Source: Vicinamibacteraceae bacterium (GTDB taxonomy: Bacteria > Acidobacteriota > Thermoanaerobaculia > Multivoradales > Multivoraceae). From it: a stretch of 37,251 bases of DNA. Below the pieces are notes generated by a model. It saw nothing but the letters and a program-made list of their open reading frames with translations. It did no database searches and had not been told where the DNA came from. Below, one piece after another: positions 15,211-23,021 of this stretch. The stretch is from contig JAAXHG010000019.1 of the NCBI GenBank assembly GCA_012270995.1, forward strand, positions 1-37,251. Reading direction: 5' to 3'. Position 1 is the stretch's first letter; each line of letters opens with the position of its first letter. The translations under genes and the position numbers were made by a program.

Positions 15211-16290
15211 ATGTTCGGACAACGACTCCGGCTCGCCCGCAAGCGGGAGGGCCTCTCCATGCGAGCACTCGCCGACCGGGTGACTCCGAAGGTCACCGCG
15301 CAGGCGATCAGCAAGTACGAGAGCGGAAAGATGCTCCCGTCGTCGGCTGTCCTGGTCGGGCTAGGCAAGGCCCTCGACGTTTCCCTGGACTTCCTGATGA
15401 GCAGCCAGGTCGAGTCTCTCGACGGACTCGAGTTCCGCAAGCACTCCAGCAGCACCGCCCGCGATCGCGCGAGGGCGGAGGCGTTCCTGATCGACAACCT
15501 CGAACGCCACCTGGCGATCGAGCGGATCCTCGGTCTTTCCGTCTCCGTCGACTGCGTCAGGCCGCTACGCCAAGACGGCATCGTCAGCGAAGCAGCCATC
15601 GACTCCAGGGCCGACATCGTGCGAGAAGCGTGGAATCTCGGCCTGGATCCGATCCCCAGCCTCTGCGAACTCCTCGAGGACAAGGGGATCAAGGTCGTCG
15701 AGGAAGACCTTCCGGAACGCGTGCATGGTCTGGCTTGCCGCGTGCTGCGAAGCGGGCGGCCCGTCGCGGAGGCAGTCATGGTCTCCAGCCGGATCAGCGT
15801 CGAGCGCAGACGCCTGACCCTCGCCCACGAGCTTGCCCACCGCGTCGTTGGCTCGATCGACAACCCGGCGATCAAGCAGGAAGCCGCGATGAACCGCTTC
15901 GCTGGTGCCCTTCTCGTTCCTTCAGAGCATCTTCTGAAAGCAGTGGGCCGCCGCCGCAGCCGGGTCACCTACCACGAGATCATCCGTCTGAAGCGCGCCT
16001 ACGGCGTCTCCGCGTCAGCCATGCTGATGCGCCTCGGACAGGTCGGCATTCTATCGTCGGCGTCCGTTCGACACGCTTTCGTCACCTACGCCCGCTCCTG
16101 GCGCAAGTCGGAACCGGAGCCCATCCCTGAGGGGCACGGTTTCGCCGCCTTCGACAAACCCCGGCGTTTCCACCGGCTCGTCTGGCGCGCCCTGGGCGAG
16201 CAGATCATCTCGCCGGTGCGGGCCGCAGCGCTGCTGGAGGAGCCTCTCCACGCCATCGAACGAGAGATCAGCGGTCCGTTGATCCAGTGA
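15211..16290 (+). CDS. XRE-family regulator with ImmA/IrrE metallopeptidase domain
   Basis: A 359-residue two-domain protein. The N-terminal helix-turn-helix (about residues 4-62; RLRLARKREGLSMRALADRV, AISKYESGKMLPS, LVGLGKALDVSLDFL) binds DNA. The C-terminal ImmA/IrrE domain (PF06114 type) has the zinc motif HELAH at 206-210 with the third-ligand region QEAAMNRFAGALLVP (E224). Such proteins control mobile-element or stress genes and sometimes cleave a repressor. AAGGA precedes ATG 15211 by about 8 nt. It is followed immediately by the decayed DNA methyltransferase, suggesting it belonged to a defence or mobile module. Both domains look intact. Confidence 0.9.
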   Translation: MFGQRLRLARKREGLSMRALADRVTPKVTAQAISKYESGKMLPSSAVLVGLGKALDVSLDFLMSSQVESLDGLEFRKHSSSTARDRARAEAFLIDNLERHLAIERILGLSVSVDCVRPLRQDGIVSEAAIDSRADIVREAWNLGLDPIPSLCELLEDKGIKVVEEDLPERVHGLACRVLRSGRPVAEAVMVSSRISVERRRLTLAHELAHRVVGSIDNPAIKQEAAMNRFAGALLVPSEHLLKAVGRRRSRVTYHEIIRLKRAYGVSASAMLMRLGQVGILSSASVRHAFVTYARSWRKSEPEPIPEGHGFAAFDKPRRFHRLVWRALGEQIISPVRAAALLEEPLHAIEREISGPLIQ

Positions 16291-16309
16291 CATGCGCCAT
16301 CGTCAACGA

Positions 16310-17299
16310 CGCCTGCTGCCCGCGAGACGATCCTCGTGGAACGGACAGGAACGATCGCCGGCTGGAACTGGAGACGCTTGGCGACATGAACCCGGCGGCC
16401 GTGAGCGACGCCCTCGCACTACTCCGACGGGCGGTCGAGAAGATCGAGACGGAACGCCTCGGGCTCCACATCAACGTAGGCGCCGAGTTGTTCCCAAAGC
16501 TCAGTGACGACAGGGAGCAGGCCGCCGCCTTCTACACGCAGCCGGCGCCCTGGCCATGGGCCGGCTCGACTACTTGTACACCATGCCGTTGGCCCTGCCC
16601 GTGCCCATGTCGACGATCGGGGAGGTCTACAACGTAGGCCCGACCCACGACCTGATCGGCCATCCAGTCGGTGGCGACGGCCGAGGCTGCCTTTGAGTTC
16701 CATCCCGTGGTGCGCCGGCGGCCTGCCGCCGAAGCTAACGCTAGCAGGTCACCGACGCCGAGCTCGGCGGCACCCTCGGCGGCACCGACGCCATCGGCCG
16801 CGACCGCTCGCTCTGGAAGGCGGACAGCAAGCTCCAAACCCAACTCCTGGTGGGTCCCACTCACAAAGGCGTGACCGCGGCCGGCGTGGGTTCAAAGACC
16901 GCCCGGGAAGCAATGCGAGCCAACCGAAGCGACCTGTTCTATGCGCGGAACATGCGCTGGACCTCCCAAGCCCTTGCATGGAACTACTGTTCCCTGCGCG
17001 ACAGCGCAGCCCGACGGCTGCGAACGCTGCTGGAGGACTCAGCCCTCAACCGAGCCGCGGCCTTCTTCGACAGAATCCGCGACCAGCGCCTGTCGCCCGC
17101 CTGCCAAGCGCATTGCGACCCGGTGAGGCCGGCCATCGACGAGCCGGTGGTGACCCTTCTCGATCTTCCCATGGAAGCCCTCGGCTTCGCGGACCGGCTT
17201 CGGCGCCTCTGGTGCGAGGAGCCCTCCGTGCATGGCCGGAACCGCAAGGCAGTTGCCCTGCTCAAGGACGTTTCTCCTCCAGCGTCAGTGCCCAACTGA
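16310..17299 (+). pseudogene. DNA methyltransferase pseudogene (frameshifted, internally deleted)
   Basis: Pieces of one protein lie in different frames. 16389-16560 reads LGLHINVGAELFPKLSDDREQAAAFYTQPA, the opening of an N6-adenine DNA methylase core. 16555-16690 (another frame) reads RLDYLYTMPLALPVP and GEVYNVGPTHDLIGHPVGGDG, then AFEFHPVV in a third frame. 16850-17299 reads RANRSDLFYARNMRWTSQA and, near the end, SPACQAHCDPVRPAIDE and LRRLWCEEPSVHGRNRKA. From memory of this family, the central catalytic part between FYTQPA and LYTMPLALPVP is missing, and another stretch is replaced by the 63-bp repeat at 16973-17035. Not functional; the family call rests on recognised motifs only. Confidence 0.65.
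16973..17035 (+). repeat. 63-bp three-hairpin repeat, copy 2
   Basis: Inverted match of 26-88. It holds three adjoining tetraloop hairpins: GGAAC-TACT-GTTCC (16980-16993), CTGCGC-GACA-GCGCAG (16994-17009) and GCAGCC-CGAC-GGCTGC (17006-17021, sharing bases with the second stem). The third stem is one pair longer than in copy 1. It lies inside the methyltransferase pseudogene, where the reading frame stays open across it. Confidence 0.75.
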
Positions 17300-17352
17300 T
17301 CACGTTAGGCGGAGGGGCTGCCACCCGGAGCCACTCGGTGGCGGCGCTCGAA

Positions 17353-17529
17353 TCAGGCTGGCGCCCGTAGCCAGGCCGGCACATCCCGTGCGCTATGCAG
17401 AACGCGCGAGACCTCGGCATCGGCCGCCCTCTCGATGCTGAAGTCAGGTAGGGGAAACCCCTGACCGTCCTGGCTCGCGGACCGGGAGCGTCCAGTTCGT
17501 GGGCGTAGCGGGGAGAGCCCGGTGCTCAT
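17353..17529 (-). pseudogene. Truncated ParE/RelE-type toxin remnant
   Basis: A 58-residue frame whose ATG (17529) overlaps the stop of the ParD gene (ATGA). Only the C-terminal half looks like a ParE toxin: FSIERAADAEVSRVLHSARDVPAWL, matching the usual final strand and VLHxARD tail. The N-terminal half is Arg/Ser-rich and unlike the family, and the total is well short of the usual 90-100 residues, so an internal deletion or frame change has removed the core. It is probably inactive. Confidence 0.6.
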
Positions 17530-17765
17530 CTCTGGCCGACTTCACTGACCCCGTCGCGAAGCAAGTCGAAGTAGTCCGTGTCGACCACGGCGCCCTTCGG
17601 CGACGTGGCGCCGGCGAGGAGCCGGGCGCGCAGGCACTGGCGGTCGTAGTCTCTGCGGATCAGTTCGCGGACGTACTCGCTCGACGAGCTGTAGCCGCGC
17701 GTGGTGACCTGGTCGTTCACGAAACACTCGAGCGCCTCGGGGAGGGCGATGTTGATGGTGTTCAT
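17526..17765 (-). CDS. parD: ParD-type antitoxin (ribbon-helix-helix)
   Basis: A 79-residue type II antitoxin. The N-terminal MNTINIALPEALECFVNDQV with GYSSSSEYVRELIRRD is the ParD/CopG ribbon-helix-helix DNA-binding domain. The C-terminal part (DTDYFDLLRDGVSEVGQR) would wrap the toxin. It starts at ATG 17765. Its partner immediately downstream on the same strand is a broken ParE, so this may be an orphan antitoxin kept for autoregulation or to neutralise toxins encoded elsewhere. The C-terminal 30 residues diverge from the usual MDLIRR consensus; otherwise it looks intact. Confidence 0.85.
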   Translation of the reverse strand: MNTINIALPEALECFVNDQVTTRGYSSSSEYVRELIRRDYDRQCLRARLLAGATSPKGAVVDTDYFDLLRDGVSEVGQR

Positions 17766-17811
17766 GCCTTGACGCTACCGTCTGTTGACAGAGCCTTGGC
17801 AAGCCCGCTCG

Positions 17812-19692
17812 TCACTCGCCCGCCTGACGCTCGCGCCACCAGCCAGGACCGACCCGGGACGGCCAGCCCTCGGGCGGGGTCGGCCACAGGAGGATCGTGC
17901 CCATCGGACCGAGTTCGACACCCCGGATGTCGTTGTTGAACACCCAGAGGAAGCTGACGTGGAACAGGAACAGGACCGGCTGGTCGCGATAGACCTCCCG
18001 GTGGATCTCCCGGTAAATCGCGGCGCGGCTCTCGCTGTCCTGCTCCCGCTTGCCCAGTTCGAAGAGATCGTCGACTCTGGGGTTCGAGTAGCCGCCGACG
18101 TTGCGGCCGCCGTCGTAGGCGTCGGTGGCTAGCTGGTTGCGGAGGGCGTTCGGATCCTGGGTCGTGCCGACAATGGTCGCCAGCGCCTGGAACTCGTGGG
18201 CGAGCCGCCTCTCGTTGAGCGAAGCGCTCTCGTAGGCGCGAGTCACCATTTCGACCCCGAGTCGGCGAAAGTCCTCGCGCAGGATGTCGAGCGTCGGCGG
18301 CACGTAGGTCAGGCCGGCGGTGTACGACAGCTCGAAGCTGAAGCGGATCCGCTCGCCGTCGATCTGCTTGTAGCGCCAACCCGTGTCGGGGTCGGCTAGC
18401 CAGCCGGCCTGGTCGAGAAGTGCGGCGGCGCGCTCCAGGTCGTAGTCGAGAGCCTGCTCGAGGATGGCCGGTTCGTAGTCCCAGCGTTCTTCCGCCATGA
18501 AGCCGTAGGAACGCCGGTACAGGCCGTGGCCGACCCGGCGCAGCACCGTCTCCGCGTCGTAGGCGTGGGCGAGCGCCCGGCGCACCAGGGGGTCGGTGAA
18601 GAACGGGTTGCCGCCGTCCATGTTCCAGAGGACGCTGAGCAGCAGCGCCGACGCGTGGCGGCCCTTCACGCCTCTCTCCTCGAACAGCTCCCCTTTCGCC
18701 TGCCGGGCGAAGATGTTCGCGTCGACGTAGACCTGGTCGTACTCGCCTCCCAGAAACTGCAGGAAGGCGAGGTTCCGGTCTGGCTGGAACTTGAAGATCA
18801 TCGTCTTCGCGGCCGGCGGCGCGCGGTCGAAGAGGTAGTGGTCTTCCCACCGCTCGAGGACGACCCGGTCGTTGGTACGCCACTCCACGAACCGGTAGGG
18901 ACCGCTGCCGATCACGGCCTCGCGGCCGAACCGGTTGTAGTAGGTCGAGGAACGGAGCGTCGGGTCGGCGCCGCGCTCGGCGACGTCGCCCACGATGTGG
19001 AGCGGCGTGATGGGAAAGACGAGCGCCTCCAGGCGGAGCTGCGGCGCCAGGAGCCCGGCGAAGTCGAAGCGCACCCGGTGCGTGTCCTCCGCCGTGGCCC
19101 CGACGACCAGGTCACGCGCCGTCGGCCAGAAGCTCACTGGCACGCGTTCGTCGCGCAGGGCTTCGAGCGAGAACACGACGTCGTGCGCCGTCCAGGGCTC
19201 GCCGTCGTGCCAGCGCAACTCGGGATTCAACTCCAGGGTGACGGAGTGCCGATCCTCCGACGGTTGCACCTCGAGCACGACGTTCGAGTTCCAGTCGTAG
19301 TCCGACGGACTTCCATGGCGGATGACGAGCCACTCGAAGAGCATCCCGAACATCGTCCAGGCGGACGCCGCGCCGGACGGAAACAGCGGGTTGAGCGTCG
19401 CCGGCTGGGAGAAGTCGTGGCGGACGATCGTCGTCGCGGTGTCCGCCCGCTGCGGCTCGGTGACCGGGTACAGCTCGTGCAACGACGGCGGATCGACGAG
19501 AGGATCGGCCAGCGGGTCGTAGTCGCCCCCGGTCTCTACCACGGGAAGCGGATTGCCGCAGGCGCCGGCCAGCAGGCCGGCCGCCGCCGCTATGACCGTC
19601 CGAACCCTGGCGGCGCGACTCGCGCCGCCAGCGTCGCAGTAGGATCGCCCGTCCACGGGCGATCCGATGCCATGCAACGCGATCTCTGCCAC
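17812..19692 (-). CDS. ABC-transporter solute-binding lipoprotein (peptide/nickel family 5)
   Basis: A 626-residue extracellular solute-binding protein of family 5 (OppA/DppA-like, SBP_bac_5), which captures oligopeptides or similar solutes. An N-terminal hydrophobic run followed by LLAGAC (C45) looks like a lipoprotein signal. Family landmarks are FSQPATLNPLF, LRWHDGEPWTAHDVVFSLEAL, GSGPYRFVEW, RRALAHAYD and the C-terminal DQPVLFLFHVSFLWVFN. The start is uncertain: GTG 19692 (no ribosome site, 13 nt after the acyl-CoA dehydrogenase stop) or an in-frame GTG 12 codons later. It is third in a minus-strand operon with two acyl-CoA dehydrogenases. No permease or ATPase gene is nearby. Confidence 0.85.
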   Translation of the reverse strand: MAEIALHGIGSPVDGRSYCDAGGASRAARVRTVIAAAAGLLAGACGNPLPVVETGGDYDPLADPLVDPPSLHELYPVTEPQRADTATTIVRHDFSQPATLNPLFPSGAASAWTMFGMLFEWLVIRHGSPSDYDWNSNVVLEVQPSEDRHSVTLELNPELRWHDGEPWTAHDVVFSLEALRDERVPVSFWPTARDLVVGATAEDTHRVRFDFAGLLAPQLRLEALVFPITPLHIVGDVAERGADPTLRSSTYYNRFGREAVIGSGPYRFVEWRTNDRVVLERWEDHYLFDRAPPAAKTMIFKFQPDRNLAFLQFLGGEYDQVYVDANIFARQAKGELFEERGVKGRHASALLLSVLWNMDGGNPFFTDPLVRRALAHAYDAETVLRRVGHGLYRRSYGFMAEERWDYEPAILEQALDYDLERAAALLDQAGWLADPDTGWRYKQIDGERIRFSFELSYTAGLTYVPPTLDILREDFRRLGVEMVTRAYESASLNERRLAHEFQALATIVGTTQDPNALRNQLATDAYDGGRNVGGYSNPRVDDLFELGKREQDSESRAAIYREIHREVYRDQPVLFLFHVSFLWVFNNDIRGVELGPMGTILLWPTPPEGWPSRVGPGWWRERQAGE

Positions 19693-19705
19693 GGGCTGCT
19701 GCAGT

Positions 19706-20950
19706 TCACCCGTTGCGCTTGATGTCCCGGAACGGGCCCTGGTCGGCGCGGTAACCCTTCGGCATCCCCAGCACGCGTTCGGAGATGATGTTGCGCTGGA
19801 TTTCGTCCGTGCCGCCGGCGATCGAGATCGCGGGCACCGAGACCAGGACCTCGGCGATGATCCCGTCGGCGGCGGAGTCGGGTCCGCTCAGCATCGCGTC
19901 GGCGCCCGAGATCATCGTGTGGACGTGGGAGGCCTGGCGCGCGATGACGCTCGCGGCGAGCTTGCCGATCGAACCCGCCGGGATGATCTCCGTGGTGCCG
20001 GCCTTGCGCCTGGCCTCGGCGCCGTCGGAGGCGAGCTTCGCCCCGGCGTACAGGCAGATCAGCTTCGCGATCTCCTGCCGCGTCGCCGGATCGTTGATCG
20101 CGGCGGTCTCCCGGGCGCGCGGCAGGACGAGATCCACCCGGCCCTCGCGTTGCGGATACCAGGTATAGGGCTCCGTGGCGATCCGGATCTCCTCCTCGTA
20201 CTCTTCGTAGATCGGCCCCTGCTTCCGTCCGTCGAGCGAGGACCCGCGGACACGTCGGCTGAAGCCGCGTCGTTCGAAGGAGAGCGTGGTCTTCGCGACG
20301 TGCCAGCCGTTGCCCTCGCCGCCGATCAGATCCTCCGGCGGCACGACGGCGTTCGTCATGAAGACCTCGTTGAACGACTGGTGTCCGTTCATCTGCCTGA
20401 GCGGCCGCGCCTCGACCCCGGGCTGCCGCATGTCGAGCAGGAAGTAGCTGATGCCCTGGTGCTTCGGCACGTCCCAGTCGGTGCGCGCGACGAGCAGCCC
20501 GAAGTCCGCGTGGCGGGCGCTCGTGTTCCAGACCTTCTGGCCGTTGACGATCCACTTGCCGTCCTTGAGTTCCGCTCGGGTGCTCAGGCCCGCCAGGTCG
20601 GAGCCGCTTCCCGGCTCGCTGAAGAGCTGGCACCAGGTGTGCTCGCCGGTGAGGATCGGCCGGAGGAAGCGCCGCTTCTGGTCGTCGGAGCCGCAGGCCA
20701 GGATGGTCTCCGAGGCCAGTCCACGCGGACCGACCTGAGCGGCGGGAACCACGTCCCTCTCCCTGAAGACCCGTGCGACGACCGCGGTCTGGTCGAGCGT
20801 GAAGCCGCGTCCGTACCACTCCTCGGGCCAGTGCGGCGCCGCCCAGCCGCCTTCGAGCAAGATGTTCCGCCATTCAACCAGCGGCCGGTCCACGCGCCAG
20901 TTGGCGTCGAGCCAGGCCGAGACTTCGCGGCGTATCCGGTCCGGCGTCAT
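19706..20950 (-). CDS. Acyl-CoA dehydrogenase (large subunit-like)
   Basis: FAD-dependent acyl-CoA dehydrogenase, 414 residues, introducing an alpha,beta double bond into an acyl-CoA. Seen: LFSEPGSGSDLAGL (110-122), WIVNGQKVWNTSARHADFGLLVART (133 onward), NEVFMTNAVVP, and the C-terminal SIAGGTDEIQRNIISERVLGMPKG, which carries the FAD/Glu motif. Its start ATG 20950 overlaps the stop of the preceding dehydrogenase gene (ATGA), a pairing typical of heterodimeric ACADs such as those for steroid side chains or branched acyl-CoAs. The solute-binding lipoprotein follows 13 nt downstream. The exact substrate is unknown. Confidence 0.9.
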   Translation of the reverse strand: MTPDRIRREVSAWLDANWRVDRPLVEWRNILLEGGWAAPHWPEEWYGRGFTLDQTAVVARVFRERDVVPAAQVGPRGLASETILACGSDDQKRRFLRPILTGEHTWCQLFSEPGSGSDLAGLSTRAELKDGKWIVNGQKVWNTSARHADFGLLVARTDWDVPKHQGISYFLLDMRQPGVEARPLRQMNGHQSFNEVFMTNAVVPPEDLIGGEGNGWHVAKTTLSFERRGFSRRVRGSSLDGRKQGPIYEEYEEEIRIATEPYTWYPQREGRVDLVLPRARETAAINDPATRQEIAKLICLYAGAKLASDGAEARRKAGTTEIIPAGSIGKLAASVIARQASHVHTMISGADAMLSGPDSAADGIIAEVLVSVPAISIAGGTDEIQRNIISERVLGMPKGYRADQGPFRDIKRNG

Positions 20951-22047
20951 GCCGCGCCCTCCAGCATCGTCATCATCCGTTCCCGGTGGATCGCCGGCGT
21001 GCCGAAGAGCACCTCGGAACCCTTGGCCCGCTTGAACCAGAGGTGCGTGTCGTTCTCCCAGGTGAAGCCGATTCCGCCCCGCAACTGGATGCCGGCTCGG
21101 GCCGCGCTCATGTAGGCGTCGGCGGTGGCCGCCTTCGCCATGCTGGCGGCATAGGGTTCACCCGCGCCGGCGTCGAGGCAGCGCGCCGAGTGGTGGGTGA
21201 GCGCCCGGGCGATCTCGATCTCTACAGCCAAGTCGGCGCAGCGGTGCTTGAGCGCCTGGAAGGAGCCGATCGGCCGCCCGAACTGGAATCGCTCCTTCGT
21301 GTAGTTCACCGTGGTCTCGAAGAGATGCTGCGCGCCGCCGATCATCTCGTGGGCCAGCGCGGAGCAGATCCGGTCCCAGATCCGGTCCAGGGTCCCCGCC
21401 GTCACATCGCCGACGCGGCGGGCCGGAACGTCGGCGAAGGCAACCCGGGACAGCTTGCGCGTCGGATCGACGACCTGGAGAGGCTCGACCGTAAGGCCCG
21501 GGGCGCCGCCCTCGACCGCGTGGAGCCCGAGCCCGCCCGCGCCGCTTGCTGTGACCAGCAGCAGGTCGGCGACATGAGCATCGACCGCCATCGCGGCCGT
21601 GCCGGAGAGCTTCCCGTCCCCCGCGGCGCGGATCGACCCGCCGACGCCGGCCGGACCGTTCAGGTCGTCCAGCACTAGGGTGGCGATCGTCGAGCCGCCG
21701 GCGACGCCCGGCAGCAACTCCTGCCAGTCCGGCTCGTTCGCCGCCTCGAGCAGCGCGGTCCCGGCCATCACCGCCGAAGCGAACCAGGGACCGCAGAACA
21801 GCGTTCGCCCCATCTCCTCGGCGACGATGCCCAACTCGACCGCGCCGCCGCCGGCGCCGCCGTAAGCTACCGGGACATGGACGCCGGCCAGCCCGGCGTC
21901 GCCGCAGAGTTCCTGCCAGATCTCCGGGTCGTAGCCCCTGTCGGAGGCCATCTGCTCGCGGACGGCCGTCGCCGGCGACTTCTCGCGGAGCGCCCGCGAC
22001 ACGATGTCGCGCAGAAGCTGCTGCTCCTTCGAGAACTCCGTCTGCAC
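20947..22047 (-). CDS. Acyl-CoA dehydrogenase (partner subunit)
   Basis: A 366-residue acyl-CoA dehydrogenase homologue, probably the partner of the next gene. Landmarks: EFSKEQQLLRDIVSRALREKSP at the N-terminus, LAGVHVPVAYGGAGGG, YTKERFQFGRPIGSFQALKHRCADLAVEIE, and RGGIGFTWENDTHLWFKRAKGSE near the end. The central FSEPGSGSD-type flavin loop is not conserved (TIATLVLDDL instead), common in the non-FAD-binding halves of alpha2beta2 ACADs. GTG 22047 is chosen because AGGAGGA lies just upstream and the protein begins where the family does; the open frame extends a further 300 nt without support. It is the first gene of the operon and diverges from the TetR gene. Confidence 0.88.
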   Translation of the reverse strand: MQTEFSKEQQLLRDIVSRALREKSPATAVREQMASDRGYDPEIWQELCGDAGLAGVHVPVAYGGAGGGAVELGIVAEEMGRTLFCGPWFASAVMAGTALLEAANEPDWQELLPGVAGGSTIATLVLDDLNGPAGVGGSIRAAGDGKLSGTAAMAVDAHVADLLLVTASGAGGLGLHAVEGGAPGLTVEPLQVVDPTRKLSRVAFADVPARRVGDVTAGTLDRIWDRICSALAHEMIGGAQHLFETTVNYTKERFQFGRPIGSFQALKHRCADLAVEIEIARALTHHSARCLDAGAGEPYAASMAKAATADAYMSAARAGIQLRGGIGFTWENDTHLWFKRAKGSEVLFGTPAIHRERMMTMLEGAA

Positions 22048-22173
22048 GCTTCCTCCTGTCGCTACGACCCGGCTTCCGGTAACCAGGGACTTCGCAGCGT
22101 AACCGAAGAGCAAGCGCCGCCGACAGCGGCCGGGGATAGAGTCGGCGGCGATCCCAAAGCCAGTCTGACGGAA

Positions 22174-22183
22174 TGACCAGTCA
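22174..22183. promoter_or_regulatory. Candidate TetR operator in divergent gap
   Basis: TGACCAGTCA, a TGAC-N2-GTCA inverted repeat, lies in the 161-nt gap between the acyl-CoA dehydrogenase operon and the TetR gene. CCAGTC also occurs directly repeated at 22160 and 22177. The place and symmetry fit an operator for the adjacent TetR protein, but this is only a short motif. Confidence 0.4.
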
Positions 22184-22208
22184 CAACCTTGTTTGATCCA
22201 CGCCAGAC

Positions 22209-22865
22209 ATGACAGAGCCCAGCCCCCCGAATTCCGGGACCAGGGGTCGCGGAACCGACCGGCCCCGCCGCACCCAGGCACAACGCCGGGCCGAATCCGA
22301 ACGTGAGATCCTGCTTGCCGCCGCGACACTGTTCGGGCGTCAGGGATACACGGCAACCACCCTGGAGCAGATCGGAAAGAAGGCCGGCTACTCCAGCGCT
22401 CTCGTGTCGCTTCGCTTTGGCTCCAAGGAGGGGATCGCCGAAGCCATCGTCGCCCGCCTGCAGACCCGGGCGGGAAGCGACGTGTTCGACTCGGAAGAGG
22501 GAGTGACCGGCCTCGCCAGCCTGAACCGCATCTTCAGCGGCTACTCCGAACTGATCCGGAATGCCGAGCAGTGGATGCGCGCCCTGTTCATGCTGATGAC
22601 GGACTCGCTGGGGCCCCTGAACGGGAAGATCGACCTGTTCCGCGCCGGCAACGAGAACTTCGCCGCCGCGATCGAACGGGCCATCGGAGAAGGCCAGGAG
22701 GCCGGCGAGATCCGAACCGACCTCGACTCGGCCGGGACGGCGTTCGAGATTCTCGCCGCGGTGAGAGGCACGACACTCCTCTGGCTGCTCGACCCCGACA
22801 AGATCGATCTCGTCGCCGCGATCGAAGGCCTCCGCGCCAGCGTCGAGGATCGACTCTCATGTTGA
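22209..22865 (+). CDS. TetR-family transcriptional regulator
   Basis: A 218-residue TetR/AcrR-type repressor. The DNA-binding domain is residues about 20-70: EREILLAAATLFGRQGYTATTLEQIGKKAGYSSALVSLRFGSKEGI, the standard three-helix TetR_N pattern. The remaining helical part is the ligand and dimer domain (FDSEEGVTG, SELIRNAEQWMRALFMLMTDSLG, AFEILAAVRGTTLLWLLDPDKID). It is divergent from the acyl-CoA dehydrogenase/solute-binding operon and most likely represses it, releasing on an acyl-CoA or related ligand. ATG 22209 has no clear ribosome site. The stop is only 5 nt from the degenerate tRNA copy at 22871. Confidence 0.9.
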   Translation: MTEPSPPNSGTRGRGTDRPRRTQAQRRAESEREILLAAATLFGRQGYTATTLEQIGKKAGYSSALVSLRFGSKEGIAEAIVARLQTRAGSDVFDSEEGVTGLASLNRIFSGYSELIRNAEQWMRALFMLMTDSLGPLNGKIDLFRAGNENFAAAIERAIGEGQEAGEIRTDLDSAGTAFEILAAVRGTTLLWLLDPDKIDLVAAIEGLRASVEDRLSC

Positions 22866-22870
22866 GGAAG

Positions 22871-22944
22871 TGGCGCACCCTGGAGGAGCCGAACCCCCAA
22901 CCCTTGGTTCCGTGTGGAACGAGCGTCCCTCTGGAAAGAGGCGG
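22871..22944 (-). pseudogene. Degenerate tRNA-Arg copy (3' half conserved)
   Basis: Positions 22871-22912 repeat the 3' half of the tRNA-Arg gene (CCA end, T arm and variable region) with 39 of 42 identical bases, offset by exactly 74 nt from 22945. The rest of the unit no longer folds as a tRNA; it contains GTTCC-GTGT-GGAAC and CCTCT-GGAA-AGAGG hairpins. It is either a decayed tandem tRNA copy or an att-type scar left by an element using the tRNA 3' end. Confidence 0.65.
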
Positions 22945-23021
22945 TGGCGCACCCTGGAGGAGTCGAACCCCCAACCTTTGGATCCGTAGTCCAACGCTCT
23001 ATCCAGTTGAGCTAAGGGTGC
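22945..23021 (-). tRNA. tRNA-Arg (anticodon ACG)
   Basis: A complete 77-nt cloverleaf with encoded CCA. The acceptor pairs GCACCC with GGGTGC, the D arm contains AGCTCAACTGGATAGAGC, the anticodon stem TTGGA/TCCAA encloses CTACGGA (anticodon ACG, expected to be read as ICG), and the T arm GGGGGTTCGACTCCTCC has the TTCGA loop. It reads CGU/CGC/CGA Arg codons. A degenerate second copy follows directly downstream. Confidence 0.95.

Noticed and set aside
16850..17299. Independent 149-residue gene
   Set aside because: Its motifs continue those of upstream fragments in other frames, so it is the end of the methyltransferase remnant rather than a gene of its own.
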